In this document: positions 29,031 to 38,255 of the stretch, piece after piece
Layout of the letters: every line of letters begins with the position of its first letter
How positions within the stretch are numbered: position 1 is the first letter of the stretch
From: CALNYS01 sp942490855
GTDB taxonomy: Bacteria; Planctomycetota; Phycisphaerae; Phycisphaerales; UBA1924
Length of the DNA: 64,000 bases
Reading direction: 5' to 3'
Assembly: GCA_942490855.1 (NCBI GenBank)
Contig: CALNYS010000004.1
Coordinates: forward strand, 806,001-870,000
Position numbers and translations under genes: made by a program
Notes under the pieces: generated by a model
The model's input: the letters and a program-made list of their open reading frames with translations, nothing else
Databases searched by the model: none
Told to the model about the DNA's origin: nothing

Positions 29031-29744
29031 CTATTTGCCTTCGTCGGCGAGGCGCTGCTGCTCGGCGGTGTGCGCAATGATGAGCGCGGCGTAGTCGGGT
29101 GGCTGGCTCATGCCGAGCGATTTTCTCGCGATGCGATCGGCGTCTCGAAGTGCAACATATTTCGGATTTTCAGAACCAGGCGATAAAATTGGGATTCGTT
29201 CGAGGCGATTGTCTGCGAATACGAACTCTGTTACGCGTTGCTTGTGATTCTTTTTGGCAGCGATCAGCATCACGCCGGCGACGATACGCGAGTCAGACGA
29301 ATTCACCGCTTCGATCTCACGCGAGAGAAGAAGGTCTCCCAGTTGTTCCCACGGTTCGTGAGGGACTATGCGGTTCGCTTCTTCGATGAGTTCCTCGACG
29401 GTCGTGTCTGGGTCGAAGAGGTCATCGATGGTGAATGAGCCAAGTGTGAGTTCATGGAACGGCAAAGGTGCTCGTGGCGAATAACTCGAATAAAACAGCT
29501 CCGGAACCAAGTATCCATGATGGATCGTGAGGAGCCAACTCGGCGCAGTGCCACCGTGCTCTCTGTAATAGGTTGTCATCGCGAGGTGAGCGTATTTGAG
29601 CGAAGTTCCATCGCGTAAAGACCGTGCGCTAGGAAGTGGGCGTAAGAGAGCGGGTATAATTATTACTGCGAAAGCGATTAGGAAGAAAAGGCTACAAAGG
29701 CAGCCCCAGCCCGGCAGTCGTTTATGAGCCTTCGGCATAGGCAT
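29031..29744 (-). CDS. Membrane-anchored protein of unknown function
   Basis: 237 residues from ATG 29744; the ATG at 29738 or a GTG at 29762 are alternatives. A short basic head (MPKAHKRLPGWG) and one membrane helix (CSLFFLIAFAVIIIPALL) precede an outside domain. That domain starts with a helix followed by YYREHGGTAPSWLLTI, a pattern resembling the pseudopilin-like secreted proteins of planctomycetes, but no prepilin cleavage motif is visible. The gene is AT-richer than its surroundings. It converges on the Hsp70 gene with a 3-bp gap. Confidence 0.65.
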   Translation of the reverse strand: MPMPKAHKRLPGWGCLCSLFFLIAFAVIIIPALLRPLPSARSLRDGTSLKYAHLAMTTYYREHGGTAPSWLLTIHHGYLVPELFYSSYSPRAPLPFHELTLGSFTIDDLFDPDTTVEELIEEANRIVPHEPWEQLGDLLLSREIEAVNSSDSRIVAGVMLIAAKKNHKQRVTEFVFADNRLERIPILSPGSENPKYVALRDADRIARKSLGMSQPPDYAALIIAHTAEQQRLADEGK

Positions 29745-29774
29745 TATTCCGCATAAAAACACTCTGAGTTCCCC

Positions 29775-30479
29775 TCAATTCAACCACATCCCCCGAGGCT
29801 GATCCACATGCAGCTCCCGCTGCCCCCGCGCCCGCGACAGCACGTCGCGCAAGCGCCGCAGCTCGCCGATCAGCACGCCCGCGCGCTCCTCGGCGTCCGG
29901 CTCTTCCAGCAGGCGGTATTTCACGCCGTCGTCGGTCAGCACGCTCATCGCGATGAGCTCCAGCAGCGCGCGTGTCGGCGCGTCTTCACTCCCGAGCGCC
30001 CCGGCGACGCTCTCGGCGGCGACGAGATCGCGGAGCGGTTCGGCGCTGAAGAGATCGACCAGTTCCGTGCGCACCGGCTCGAGGTCCGGCGCGTCGTCGT
30101 CGCGCTCCAGCGGTTCGAGCAAGGCCCGCCGGTAGAGCGTCTCGTCGTCGGCGGGTTCGATATCCACCACCCGAGCCCGGCAGATGCCCTGCAACAGGAT
30201 GTTGAAGCGCCCGTCGTCGAGCAGGTGGTGCTGCGCGATGCGCCCCACGCACACCGCCGGGCGCACGGGCGGGTCGCCGGTATCGAAAGCGCCGGCGCGG
30301 TCGAGCACACCCATCACGATCAACCCGGAACCGTCGAGCGCGTGCGAGATCATCTGCACGTAGCGCGGCTCGAAGATGTGAAACGGCGCGACCGCCTGGG
30401 GCAGCAGCGTGACGCTGGCGAGCGGGAACAGGGGCATCGCCCGCGAGAAGTCCACCCGGTGTGTCGTTTCGCCGTCCAT
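29775..30479 (-). CDS. LON peptidase substrate-binding domain protein
   Basis: 234 residues from ATG 30479; a TTG two codons earlier is possible. The N-terminal domain of Lon stands alone here: MPLFPLASVTLLPQAVAPFH, then IFEPRYVQMI, and later LLQGICRARVVDI. No ATPase or protease domain follows. The C-terminal helical part (LLELIAMSVLTDDGVKYRLL, then GELRRLRDVLSRARG) matches stand-alone LON-domain proteins, whose role is unknown. It lies 19 bp downstream of the YhaM-like gene on the same strand. Confidence 0.9.
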   Translation of the reverse strand: MDGETTHRVDFSRAMPLFPLASVTLLPQAVAPFHIFEPRYVQMISHALDGSGLIVMGVLDRAGAFDTGDPPVRPAVCVGRIAQHHLLDDGRFNILLQGICRARVVDIEPADDETLYRRALLEPLERDDDAPDLEPVRTELVDLFSAEPLRDLVAAESVAGALGSEDAPTRALLELIAMSVLTDDGVKYRLLEEPDAEERAGVLIGELRRLRDVLSRARGQRELHVDQPRGMWLN

Positions 30480-30498
30480 GAGCAACCCTAGGGGCGCG

Positions 30499-31524
30499 TT
30501 AGCCCTCGAGCGGGTCGGGCTTGTAGAGCTTCACGTTCTTGAGGGCCCACTGGCGCTCGGTGAAGTTGCCGCCGAGGTTGAACGTCGCGGCGACATCGGG
30601 GCGGGCGGCGTCGAGGGTGATGATCGTCTTCGCGTCGAGGTTGTCGAGCATGGAGACGAGCAGGGCCTCGGGCGTCGCGGGGATCTTGGCGGCGCCGAAG
30701 TCGGGCTCGCCGTGGTGGCTGAGGATGATGTGCTGCAGGCACGTCAGCGCGCCCTCGGGCATGCGCTGCCCGGTGCTCGCCATCATCTGCTGGGCCTTGT
30801 CGTGGAGCATGATCGCGCCCTCGACGATGTGCCCGATCAGCTCGCCGCGGTCGGTGTACTCGAACCCGCGGTCGTACGACAGCTCGCGCGTCTTGCCGAG
30901 GTCGTGCAGGAAGAGCCCGACGACGACGAGGTCGCGGCTGATCTTCGGGTAGAGCGGGCACACCACGTTCGCGAGCTTCACGAGCTGGAGCGTGTGCTCG
31001 AGCAGCCCGCCGAGGCGCGCGTGGTGCAGGGCCTTGGCGGCCGGGGCGCGCTTGAACTGGTCCATCAGCATCTCGTCGTCGAGGTACGTCTGGACGAGCG
31101 CCTTCATCGCCGGGTGCGTGATGGTGTCGAGCAGCTCGAGGAGCTCGGCGTACATGTCCTCGGGCTCGCGCTCCGTCGCGGGCATCAGCTCGCGGAGCTG
31201 CGCGTCGCTGGGGTTCTCCAGCGGTTCGAGGCGCTGGACGATGAGCTGGAGGTCGCCCTGGAACGGCTGCGTCTCCCCCTCAGCGAGCACGAATCCGTCG
31301 GTGGGGAGGTTGTCGAGCATGCCCTCGGGGACGCTCCACATGCGCAGGGGCAGCGTGCCGGTGCGGTCGCCGAGGAGGCCGCGCAGGTACGGCTTCCCGT
31401 TGCGGGTCGTCCCGAGCTGGGCGTTCTGGATGGAGAACGCCCCGCCGAATCGCTCGTTGGGACGGAACTCTCGGATGTAGACACGCGTGCTCACGCCACG
31501 CTCCGCTGGGGGTGCTTGGGTCAT
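30499..31524 (-). CDS. YhaM-like HD-domain 3'-5' exoribonuclease
   Basis: 341 residues. An N-terminal OB-fold nucleic-acid-binding domain (about 14-110, VYIREFRPNERFGGAFSIQN, then YLRGLLGDRTGTLPLRMW) is followed by an HD hydrolase domain. Metal ligands are visible in GGLLEHTLQL, VGLFLHDLGKTRE and the later ILSHHGEPDFG. This OB+HD order is that of YhaM/CBF1 3'-5' exonucleases acting on RNA and single-stranded DNA. Probable operon with the LON-domain gene downstream. Confidence 0.9.
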   Translation of the reverse strand: MTQAPPAERGVSTRVYIREFRPNERFGGAFSIQNAQLGTTRNGKPYLRGLLGDRTGTLPLRMWSVPEGMLDNLPTDGFVLAEGETQPFQGDLQLIVQRLEPLENPSDAQLRELMPATEREPEDMYAELLELLDTITHPAMKALVQTYLDDEMLMDQFKRAPAAKALHHARLGGLLEHTLQLVKLANVVCPLYPKISRDLVVVGLFLHDLGKTRELSYDRGFEYTDRGELIGHIVEGAIMLHDKAQQMMASTGQRMPEGALTCLQHIILSHHGEPDFGAAKIPATPEALLVSMLDNLDAKTIITLDAARPDVAATFNLGGNFTERQWALKNVKLYKPDPLEG

Positions 31525-31562
31525 CGGGGGATAGTACGCCGAGCAGCGTTTTGACGCTCCGA

Positions 31563-31601
31563 TCCCCCTCTCCCCCGGGGAGAGGGGTTAGGGGAGAGGG
31601 C
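31563..31601. repeat. CT/GA-rich palindromic repeat, copy 1
   Basis: A short palindrome CCCCTCTCCCCCGGGGAGAGG-type (arms CCCCTCTCCC and GGGAGAGGGG) followed by a partial repeat of the right arm (TTAGGGGAGAGGG). The same family recurs four times at 35841-36222. It lies in the 114-bp gap between the divergent YhaM-like gene and a small membrane-protein gene. Confidence 0.8.
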
Positions 31602-31638
31602 GAGCGTGCGATAGGCATGTCGCGGCTGAATACAGAGC

Positions 31639-31932
31639 ATGTCCACACCGCCCCCAACATTTCAGACGGAGAGCGACATCCGTGCGTACATCGAGCGCCG
31701 GGCCGATCGCTTGGCTGCGTGGTGGACCGTTCCGTTGATCGCGTCATTTGGCATGATGAACTGGGCGATGAGCACGGGGCTTGGCTCGTCCGTCACAGCG
31801 GCGTCGATGTGGGCGTTTGATCACCTCGGCGACCTGATCGGCGTCCTCTTCTCACTCGCTGCTGTGCTGAGTCTGCGGGTGCTGCTGCCGGTGCTTTCGT
31901 GGGCGGTGGTCGTGTATCGCACCACTTCTTGA
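31639..31932 (+). CDS. Small membrane protein of unknown function
   Basis: 97 residues: a charged N-terminal helix (SDIRAYIERRADRLAAWW) and two hydrophobic segments (TVPLIASFGMMNWAMS and LIGVLFSLAAVLSLRVLLPV). No family is recognised. Its stop lies 3 bp before the cloverleaf element, and it is convergent with another small membrane-protein gene on the far side of that element. Confidence 0.55.
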   Translation: MSTPPPTFQTESDIRAYIERRADRLAAWWTVPLIASFGMMNWAMSTGLGSSVTAASMWAFDHLGDLIGVLFSLAAVLSLRVLLPVLSWAVVVYRTTS

Positions 31933-31935
31933 AAG

Positions 31936-32020
31936 CCTTGCCGTGGTACTCGCCAAAGGCGTGTGCCACGATGCGGCGCCCAACGCGTGGCACAGACCTG
32001 CGGTCAGTACCACGGCAAGG
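31936..32020. repeat. Cloverleaf-folding element, copy A
   Basis: 85 bases that fold completely with no unpaired bases at the junction. The 15-bp outer stem is 31936-31950 with 32006-32020. Hairpin 1 is CGCC-AAA-GGCG at 31951-31961. Hairpin 2 is a 9-bp stem, 31962-31970 with 31986-31994, around a 15-base loop. Hairpin 3 is GACC-TGC-GGTC at 31995-32005. It fills the gap between two convergent genes almost exactly: 3 bp after one stop and 2 bp before the other. A second copy lies at 35902-35984. It could act as a two-way transcript end, an RNA stabiliser or a mobile palindromic element. Confidence 0.85.
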
Positions 32021-32022
32021 GT

Positions 32023-32382
32023 TTACTCGCTGACGTAGATCCGATGCGCCCCGTCCATCGCTTCCTGCAACGGGTCGGCGTGGAGACGGATAGACATGCC
32101 CGTAGGACGGGCACGGCGATAGCCGCTGTAGGCAACGACACCGAGGCCAGTCAGTAGCATCGTTCCGCCCGTAAAGCCATGGAACGGCACCGCGAGTGAA
32201 TTCGGAGAAGGGTCTGGCACGTCGCCGAGCCCAGTCGGCTTCGGACACGAGATGAGAGAGTCGAGATAAGTACGCGGAGGGTGGTATGGAGCGACGTACG
32301 AGAGCGTGGCGAGAACGCATCCAGCCATCGCAAAAATAGAATGGCGAACGAGTGATGTCTTGGTACAAGAATCGTTACGCAT
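32023..32382 (-). CDS. Small membrane protein of unknown function
   Basis: 119 residues, ATG 32382 with AAGGGCGG upstream. One N-terminal membrane segment (HSIFAMAGCVLATLSYVAPY) and a second near TGGTMLLTGLGVVAYSGYRR. The gene is AT-richer than rarA, whose 3' end it overlaps by 8 bases. The stop codon lies 2 bp beyond the cloverleaf element. No homologous family is recognised, and it may be lineage-specific. Confidence 0.55.
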   Translation of the reverse strand: MRNDSCTKTSLVRHSIFAMAGCVLATLSYVAPYHPPRTYLDSLISCPKPTGLGDVPDPSPNSLAVPFHGFTGGTMLLTGLGVVAYSGYRRARPTGMSIRLHADPLQEAMDGAHRIYVSE

Positions 32383-33736
32383 CAGAACCGCCCTTCCTCA
32401 CTGCCTTCACCTCTTCTAAAATGTCGCACATCTTCGCCTCGTATCCAATCAATTTCGGCTTGTAATACGCCTTTTCCACCCCCAAGTACCCCTCCCCCGT
32501 CACGCCGCCGATGCTCGTCACAGTGTCGGCGTTGTGGGAGTACTGGTAGCCGGCGCCGGCTTTCGCGGAGCCCTCGCTGTCTGGTTTGTTCTTGCTGCGC
32601 AGGGCCATCGGCACGGGGAGTGTGCGTCCCTCGCGGACGTCGGCGATCGCGGCGTCGATCGCCTGGTACGCCGCGTTGGATTTGGGCGCCAGCGCGAGGT
32701 ACGTCGCGCACTGGGCGAGCGTGATGCGCGCCTCGGGCAGCCCGATGCGTTCGACGAGGCTCCAGCACGCGTCGGCGACCATGATGCCCCGCGGGTCGGC
32801 GTTCCCGATGTCCTCGCTCGCCAGGATCGCCAGACGGCGGGCGATGAAGCGCGGGTCCTCGCCCGATTCCAGCATCCGCGCGATCCAGTACAGCGCGGCG
32901 TCCGGGTCGCAGCCGCGGACGGACTTGATCATCGCGCTGATCGCGTCGTAGTGCTCGTCGCCCGTCGGGTCGTACGCCGCGGCCTTGCGCTGGATGCTCT
33001 CGGCGGCGGAGTCCTTCGTGATGCGCACGCGGCCGTCCACCGCGGGCGTCGACTTCGCGGCGATCTCCAGCGCCGTGAGCGCGCGCCGCGCGTCCCCGTC
33101 GCACAGCGCCGCGAGCAGGCCGGCCGCGTCGTCGTAGAGTTCGACGTTCAGTTTCCCGAGCCCCCGCTCGGCGTCGCCCGCCGCCCGGTGGAGCAGCATC
33201 ACGATGTCCTCTTCCGTCAACGGCTCGAAGCGGAAGAGGGTCGAGCGGCTCACGAGGGCGGAGTTGACGGCGAAGACGGGGTTCTCCGTGGTGGCCCCTA
33301 TAAGGATGACGATGCCGCGCTCGACGTCGCCCAGCAGCACGTCCTGCTGGGAGCGGCTGAAGCGGTGGATCTCGTCGAGGAACAGGATCGTGCGCCCGCC
33401 GCCCTCGCCGAGGCGGCGCTTGGCGTCGTCGAGGATCTGGCGGACCCGCTTCACGCCGACCATCGCGGCGTTCTCCTGCTCGAACCGGGCCTTGGAGTGG
33501 TGGGCGAGGGCCTCGGCGAGGGTGGTCTTGCCCGTGCCGGGGGGGCCGTGGAAGAGGAGGGAGGTCAGCGAATCGGCGTCGAGCATCCGGCGGAGGAGCT
33601 TCCCCTCCCCCAGGAAGTGCCTCTGCCCGGCGATTTCGTCCAAGGTGCGGGGTCGCATCCGGACGGCGAGGGGGGCGACGGCCGCGGCCGCGGCGGCTCG
33701 ATTGGGGGCCCAGAGGTCGCTGGTGGGGTCGGCCAT
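32375..33736 (-). CDS. rarA: Replication-associated recombination protein A (RarA/MgsA AAA+ ATPase)
   Basis: 453 residues from MADPTSDLWAPNRAAAA (33736); the frame is open to 33871. RarA acts at stalled replication forks and interacts with SSB and the clamp loader. Motifs: VRMRPRTLDEIAGQRHFLGE, Walker A HGPPGTGKTTLAEA, Walker B ILFLDEIHRFSRSQQDVLL, sensor 1 IGATTENPVFAVNSALVSR, and the C-terminal tetramerisation domain with ASEDIGNADP and GYQYSHN. It is divergent from glmS over 139 bp. Confidence 0.95.
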   Translation of the reverse strand: MADPTSDLWAPNRAAAAAAVAPLAVRMRPRTLDEIAGQRHFLGEGKLLRRMLDADSLTSLLFHGPPGTGKTTLAEALAHHSKARFEQENAAMVGVKRVRQILDDAKRRLGEGGGRTILFLDEIHRFSRSQQDVLLGDVERGIVILIGATTENPVFAVNSALVSRSTLFRFEPLTEEDIVMLLHRAAGDAERGLGKLNVELYDDAAGLLAALCDGDARRALTALEIAAKSTPAVDGRVRITKDSAAESIQRKAAAYDPTGDEHYDAISAMIKSVRGCDPDAALYWIARMLESGEDPRFIARRLAILASEDIGNADPRGIMVADACWSLVERIGLPEARITLAQCATYLALAPKSNAAYQAIDAAIADVREGRTLPVPMALRSKNKPDSEGSAKAGAGYQYSHNADTVTSIGGVTGEGYLGVEKAYYKPKLIGYEAKMCDILEEVKAVRKGGSDA

Positions 33737-33875
33737 AGGGTGATTGTATACGGTTCGGTATCTATTCGGAATACTTTTCGGACATGAAACGCCCACGACG
33801 TATGGAGTGGCGGGCACAATGGTCGATCCAAGAGGGCTCGCCGGTCGTAGGACCGCGGAGAGAAGGAGCACGCGT

Positions 33876-35702
<1,827 letters not shown>

Positions 35703-35840
35703 GAACCGGGCGCGTTGTGCTGAACACGGGTCTGAGCGAACCGCCGGGCGATGCGGTGTTGATTCGCGAGTACGTCGTGGCGAAGAAGAACGATTGATTG
35801 TTTGCCTCAGGCGGGCACTCCCACCCGCCCGACGGATGCG

Positions 35841-35877
35841 CCCTCTCCCCTTGCCCCTCTCCCTCGGGGAGAGGGGG
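35841..35877. repeat. CT/GA-rich palindromic repeat, copy 2
   Basis: CCCTCTCCCCTTGCCCCTCT followed by CCCTCGGGGAGAGGGGG: two left arms and one right arm of the palindrome described at 31563-31601. Confidence 0.8.
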
Positions 35878-35901
35878 ATCGGATGTGGCGATGAAGAGGA
35901 A

Positions 35902-35984
35902 CTTGCCGTGGTACTCGCCGCAGGCGTGTGCCACGACGCGACGCTCAACTCGTGGCGCCGCCCTTCGGGCAGTACCACGGCAAG
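35902..35984. repeat. Cloverleaf-folding element, copy B
   Basis: 83 bases with the same architecture and orientation as the copy at 31936-32020. The outer stem of 14 bp is 35902-35915 with 35971-35984. Hairpin 1 is CGCC-GCA-GGCG (35916-35926). Hairpin 2 pairs 35927-35935 with 35951-35959, eight of nine positions including one G-T, around a 15-base loop. Hairpin 3 is GCCC-TTC-GGGC (35960-35970). Compared with copy A, hairpin 3 has an A-T pair replaced by C-G, a compensatory change, while loop sequences vary freely. It lies between convergent glmS and the dockerin-like gene. Confidence 0.85.
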
Positions 35985-36004
35985 GGTTGTTGCGCACTCC
36001 TGCT

Positions 36005-36045
36005 CCCTCTCCCCTTTCCAAGGGGAGAGGGTTGGGGTGAGGGGG
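36005..36045. repeat. CT/GA-rich palindromic repeat, copy 3
   Basis: CCCTCTCCCCTTTCCAAGGG then GAGAGGGTTGGGGTGAGGGGG. Perfect arms CCTCTCCCCTT / AAGGGGAGAGG with a short TCC loop. Confidence 0.8.
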
Positions 36046-36106
36046 TACGGCATGATCCGTTCGCGCAGCGGGCGCTTCCTTTGACATCAGACTGAGAAGA
36101 TGGGGG

Positions 36107-36150
36107 ACCCCTCACCCTGCCCTTTCCCCATGGGAATGGGGAGAGGGTGG
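36107..36150. repeat. CT/GA-rich palindromic repeat, copy 4
   Basis: ACCCCTCACCCTGCCCTTTC followed by CCCATGGGAATGGGGAGAGGG. Reads as the opposite orientation of copy 3 (CCCCTCACC flank first) with diverged arms. Confidence 0.75.
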
Positions 36151-36185
36151 AAGTGGATGCTCGCTGCGCTCGCGTTTGGGATCGG

Positions 36186-36222
36186 CCCCTCACCCCGGCC
36201 CTCTCCCAGAGGGAGAGGGGGG
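36186..36222. repeat. CT/GA-rich palindromic repeat, copy 5
   Basis: CCCCTCACCCCGGCCCTCTC followed by CCAGAGGGAGAGGGG. Same orientation as copy 4; arms CCCTCTCCC / GGGAGAGGG with an imperfect centre. It ends 18 bp before the stop of the dockerin-like gene, so it may help end transcripts. Confidence 0.75.
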
Positions 36223-36239
36223 AGATGTGGTTTGGCTCT

Positions 36240-37181
36240 TTAGTCCCAGGCGGCGAGGAGGATGGCGAGGTCGCTTGAGTCGGTGACGCCGTCGTCGTTG
36301 AGATCGGCGTCGGGGCCGCCCCAGGCGGCGAGGAGGACGGCGAGGTCGCCCGAGTCCACCGTGCCGCTGTTGTCGAGGTCGGCGGGGTTGCTCACGCCGG
36401 CGAGGCGGAGGGTGAGCGAGCCATTCCAGATGAGGTTGCCCGAGCCGTAGCCCCAGAAGGTGAAGCTGGTGGAGGAGCCGTCGGGGAAATGCGGCGTGAA
36501 GTCATAGAGCACGCGCTGCGGGATGTTGTTCAGCAGGTCGTCGGAGAAGCGGGGGTCGTCGCGGGTGAGGACGACCTCGTCGCCTCGGGCGAGCTCGAAG
36601 GGGATCGGGGCGGTCATGTCGTCGTTGTCGTGGTCGTAGGTGAAGGAGTCGGCGGTGATGACGACGTCGCCGTTGCGTTGCATGAAGAAATCGCCGGCGA
36701 TGCTCCCGCCGCTGAGGTTGAAGACCGAGCGGTGGTTCCCGTGCGCATTGCCGGCGGCGGCGCCGCCTGACATGTTGAAGACGGCGTCGTCGTTGGCGTA
36801 GACGCCGAAGTTGACGTCGCCAGCGGAGAAGTTGAAGGTGCTGAAGCCGTAGGCGCGGGCGACGTTGACGGTCCCGCCGTCGAGGTTGATGGTCCCGTTC
36901 TCGAACGAGAAGGCTCGCTTGGCGATGTCGCCGTCGGAGATGGTGAAGACGGAGTTCCCGAGGGCGCCGGCGCCGATGTTGGCGAAGGTCTCGCCATCGG
37001 CGGTGACGTCGGCGCCGTCGGTGGCTTCCCCGCCGGTCATGTCGATGGTGGCGTCGCCGCTGGCGTGGATCCAGTCGTAGGAGTCGCCTGTCGTGACGCT
37101 GTGCGCGCCGGTGGAGACCTCGAGCGGGGCGGCCGCGGCCGCGGCGGAGCAGACGAGGACGAGAGCGGGCGTGCGTCGCAT
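36240..37181 (-). CDS. Secreted beta-helix-like protein with dockerin-like C-terminus
   Basis: 313 residues from MRRTPALVLVCSAAAAAAP; GGAGA at 5-base spacing supports this ATG over the ATGs at 37193 and 37205. After the signal peptide come irregular short repeats rich in G, N, D and S (NGTINLDGGTVNV, STFNFSAGDVNFGVY, AVFNMSGGAAAG, SVFNLSGGSIAGDF), typical of a beta-solenoid adhesin or autotransporter-like passenger. The C-terminus has two dockerin-like EF-hand repeats (DLDNSGTVDSGDLAVLLAAW and DLNDDGVTDSSDLAILLAAW). These tails are common on planctomycete exoproteins and their binding partner is unproven. Confidence 0.8.
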   Translation of the reverse strand: MRRTPALVLVCSAAAAAAPLEVSTGAHSVTTGDSYDWIHASGDATIDMTGGEATDGADVTADGETFANIGAGALGNSVFTISDGDIAKRAFSFENGTINLDGGTVNVARAYGFSTFNFSAGDVNFGVYANDDAVFNMSGGAAAGNAHGNHRSVFNLSGGSIAGDFFMQRNGDVVITADSFTYDHDNDDMTAPIPFELARGDEVVLTRDDPRFSDDLLNNIPQRVLYDFTPHFPDGSSTSFTFWGYGSGNLIWNGSLTLRLAGVSNPADLDNSGTVDSGDLAVLLAAWGGPDADLNDDGVTDSSDLAILLAAWD

Positions 37182-37323
37182 GAGATTCTCCATCGCGTGA
37201 TGCATACGGCTGGTTCGTTTCGTACCTCTTAAAAGTACCCCGAAGAGGGGTCTGGAAACAGCATAAAAACACGAATTGGTACGACATTCCTGAGCCGTCC
37301 CGCCCGTTCAGGATCGGTTGTCA

Positions 37324-37340
37324 GAGCGCCTCCGGCGCTC
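37324..37340. other. Perfect 7-bp hairpin in the leader of the crcB operon
   Basis: GAGCGCC-TCC-GGCGCTC, 48 bases before the ATG at 37388. It has no T run, so it is not an obvious terminator. I see no fluoride-riboswitch consensus in this leader. Confidence 0.35.
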
Positions 37341-37387
37341 CCGGGCGAGGGCGGGATCTCGCGGGGTGTGGCGCGTACCCTGCCTCT

Positions 37388-37759
37388 ATGAACACGCGAC
37401 TCCTTCTCAGCATCCTCGCGGCGAACGCCTTGGTCGTCGCGGCGCTCGTCGTATGGGCCTCCACGGGCCTGAGCTCCTGGACGCGGTACCCAAGCGAGGG
37501 GATCGCGGAGACGCAGTCGGCGCCCGCGGGCGGCGATCTGGGGGATCTCTTTGCCGAGGCGGGCCTCAACGACGACCACGGCGAGCTCGAGGAGATCGAC
37601 AATGCGTTCCGGTTCGGGCTGCTGCCTTCGGGGCCTGGGAGGGGCGCCCTGAGTGTCGCGAGCGTTCTTGCGCTGGCGGTGCTGGCCCAGCTGGCGGCCG
37701 TCCGCTGCCTGCGGACGCGGGCGCCCGAGCCCGGGGATGCGGTAGCTTTAGAGGGATGA
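37388..37759 (+). CDS. Small two-helix membrane protein upstream of crcB
   Basis: 123 residues. A first membrane segment at 5-26 (LLLSILAANALVVAALVVWA), a soluble acidic middle (AGGDLGDLFAEAGLNDDHGE) and a second segment (SVASVLALAVLAQLAAV). Its TGA overlaps the crcB ATG by four bases, so it is translationally coupled to the fluoride channel gene. No family is recognised. Confidence 0.6.
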   Translation: MNTRLLLSILAANALVVAALVVWASTGLSSWTRYPSEGIAETQSAPAGGDLGDLFAEAGLNDDHGELEEIDNAFRFGLLPSGPGRGALSVASVLALAVLAQLAAVRCLRTRAPEPGDAVALEG

Positions 37760-38157
37760 ACGCGGGCGTTGTGGTCGGGATCACGGTCGGTGGGGCGCTG
37801 GGGGCGCTGTCTCGCTTCGGGGTCTCTGCGCTTGCGCAGCGGCTGGGCGAGGGCTGGGCGTGGGGGACGTTCGTGGTGAATTTCCTCGGCTGCGCCGCGA
37901 TCGGCGGGGTGCTGGCGCTGACGCTGACGCCCGAGGGCGGCGTTCCCAGGTGGGATGTCTCGGACGCGCTGCGGGCGGCGATCATCGTGGGGTTCCTCGG
38001 GTCGTTCACGACCTTCTCGACGTACGCGTGGGAGGCGGTGGACATGCTCCGCGAGGGGGCGGTGTGGAAGGCGGGGGGGTTCTTGCTTGCGAGCAACGCT
38101 CTCGGGCTGGCGGCGGTGTGGGTCGGGTGGAAGGCGTTTGGGCGGGTTGGCGGCTGA
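37756..38157 (+). CDS. crcB: CrcB/Fluc fluoride channel
   Basis: 133 residues, four membrane helices, the normal Fluc length. Signature residues: GGALGALSRFGVS, FVVNFLGCAAIG (the Asn lining the pore) and GFLGSFTTFSTYAWE (the Phe-box and central Na-site region). Dual-topology dimers export fluoride. It overlaps the upstream small membrane-protein gene (ATGA). Rather close upstream of rpsL (98 bp). Confidence 0.93.
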   Translation: MNAGVVVGITVGGALGALSRFGVSALAQRLGEGWAWGTFVVNFLGCAAIGGVLALTLTPEGGVPRWDVSDALRAAIIVGFLGSFTTFSTYAWEAVDMLREGAVWKAGGFLLASNALGLAAVWVGWKAFGRVGG

Positions 38158-38255
38158 GGGTTGCGGGGCGGGGGTGTTCTGATAGACTGCTCGGCTCGCA
38201 CCCCGGCGCGGACGCCGTGGGTGTGTTGTGACCCAAGACCCGTGGTGGGGACCAC

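Larger units (their letters stand above)
35703..36239. other. 537-bp gene-free, repeat-rich gap between convergent genes
   Basis: Between the glmS stop and the stop of the dockerin-like gene. It holds one cloverleaf element and four CT/GA-rich palindromes. A short open stretch at 35717-35797 (GTG start, 26 codons, including SEPPGDAVLIREYVVAKKN) has protein-like composition and may be a gene remnant; I see no ribosome binding site and do not call it. No other gene is seen. Confidence 0.6.

Noticed and set aside
31936..32020. tRNA gene suggested by the cloverleaf shape
   Set aside because: There is no T-loop TTCRA, no D-loop GG, the outer stem is 15 bp and the middle loop is 15 bases; it is not a tRNA.
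33737..33875. Possible glmS ribozyme or riboswitch before glmS
   Set aside because: Only 139 bp, shared with the divergent rarA promoter, and no ribozyme core sequence is visible.
35717..35797. 26-codon ORF after glmS
   Set aside because: Protein-like composition, but very short, no ribosome binding site and located in a repeat-rich gap; mentioned only as a possible remnant.
37206..37387. Possible fluoride riboswitch before the crcB operon
   Set aside because: The leader has hairpins but not the conserved fluoride-aptamer bases that I could recognise.
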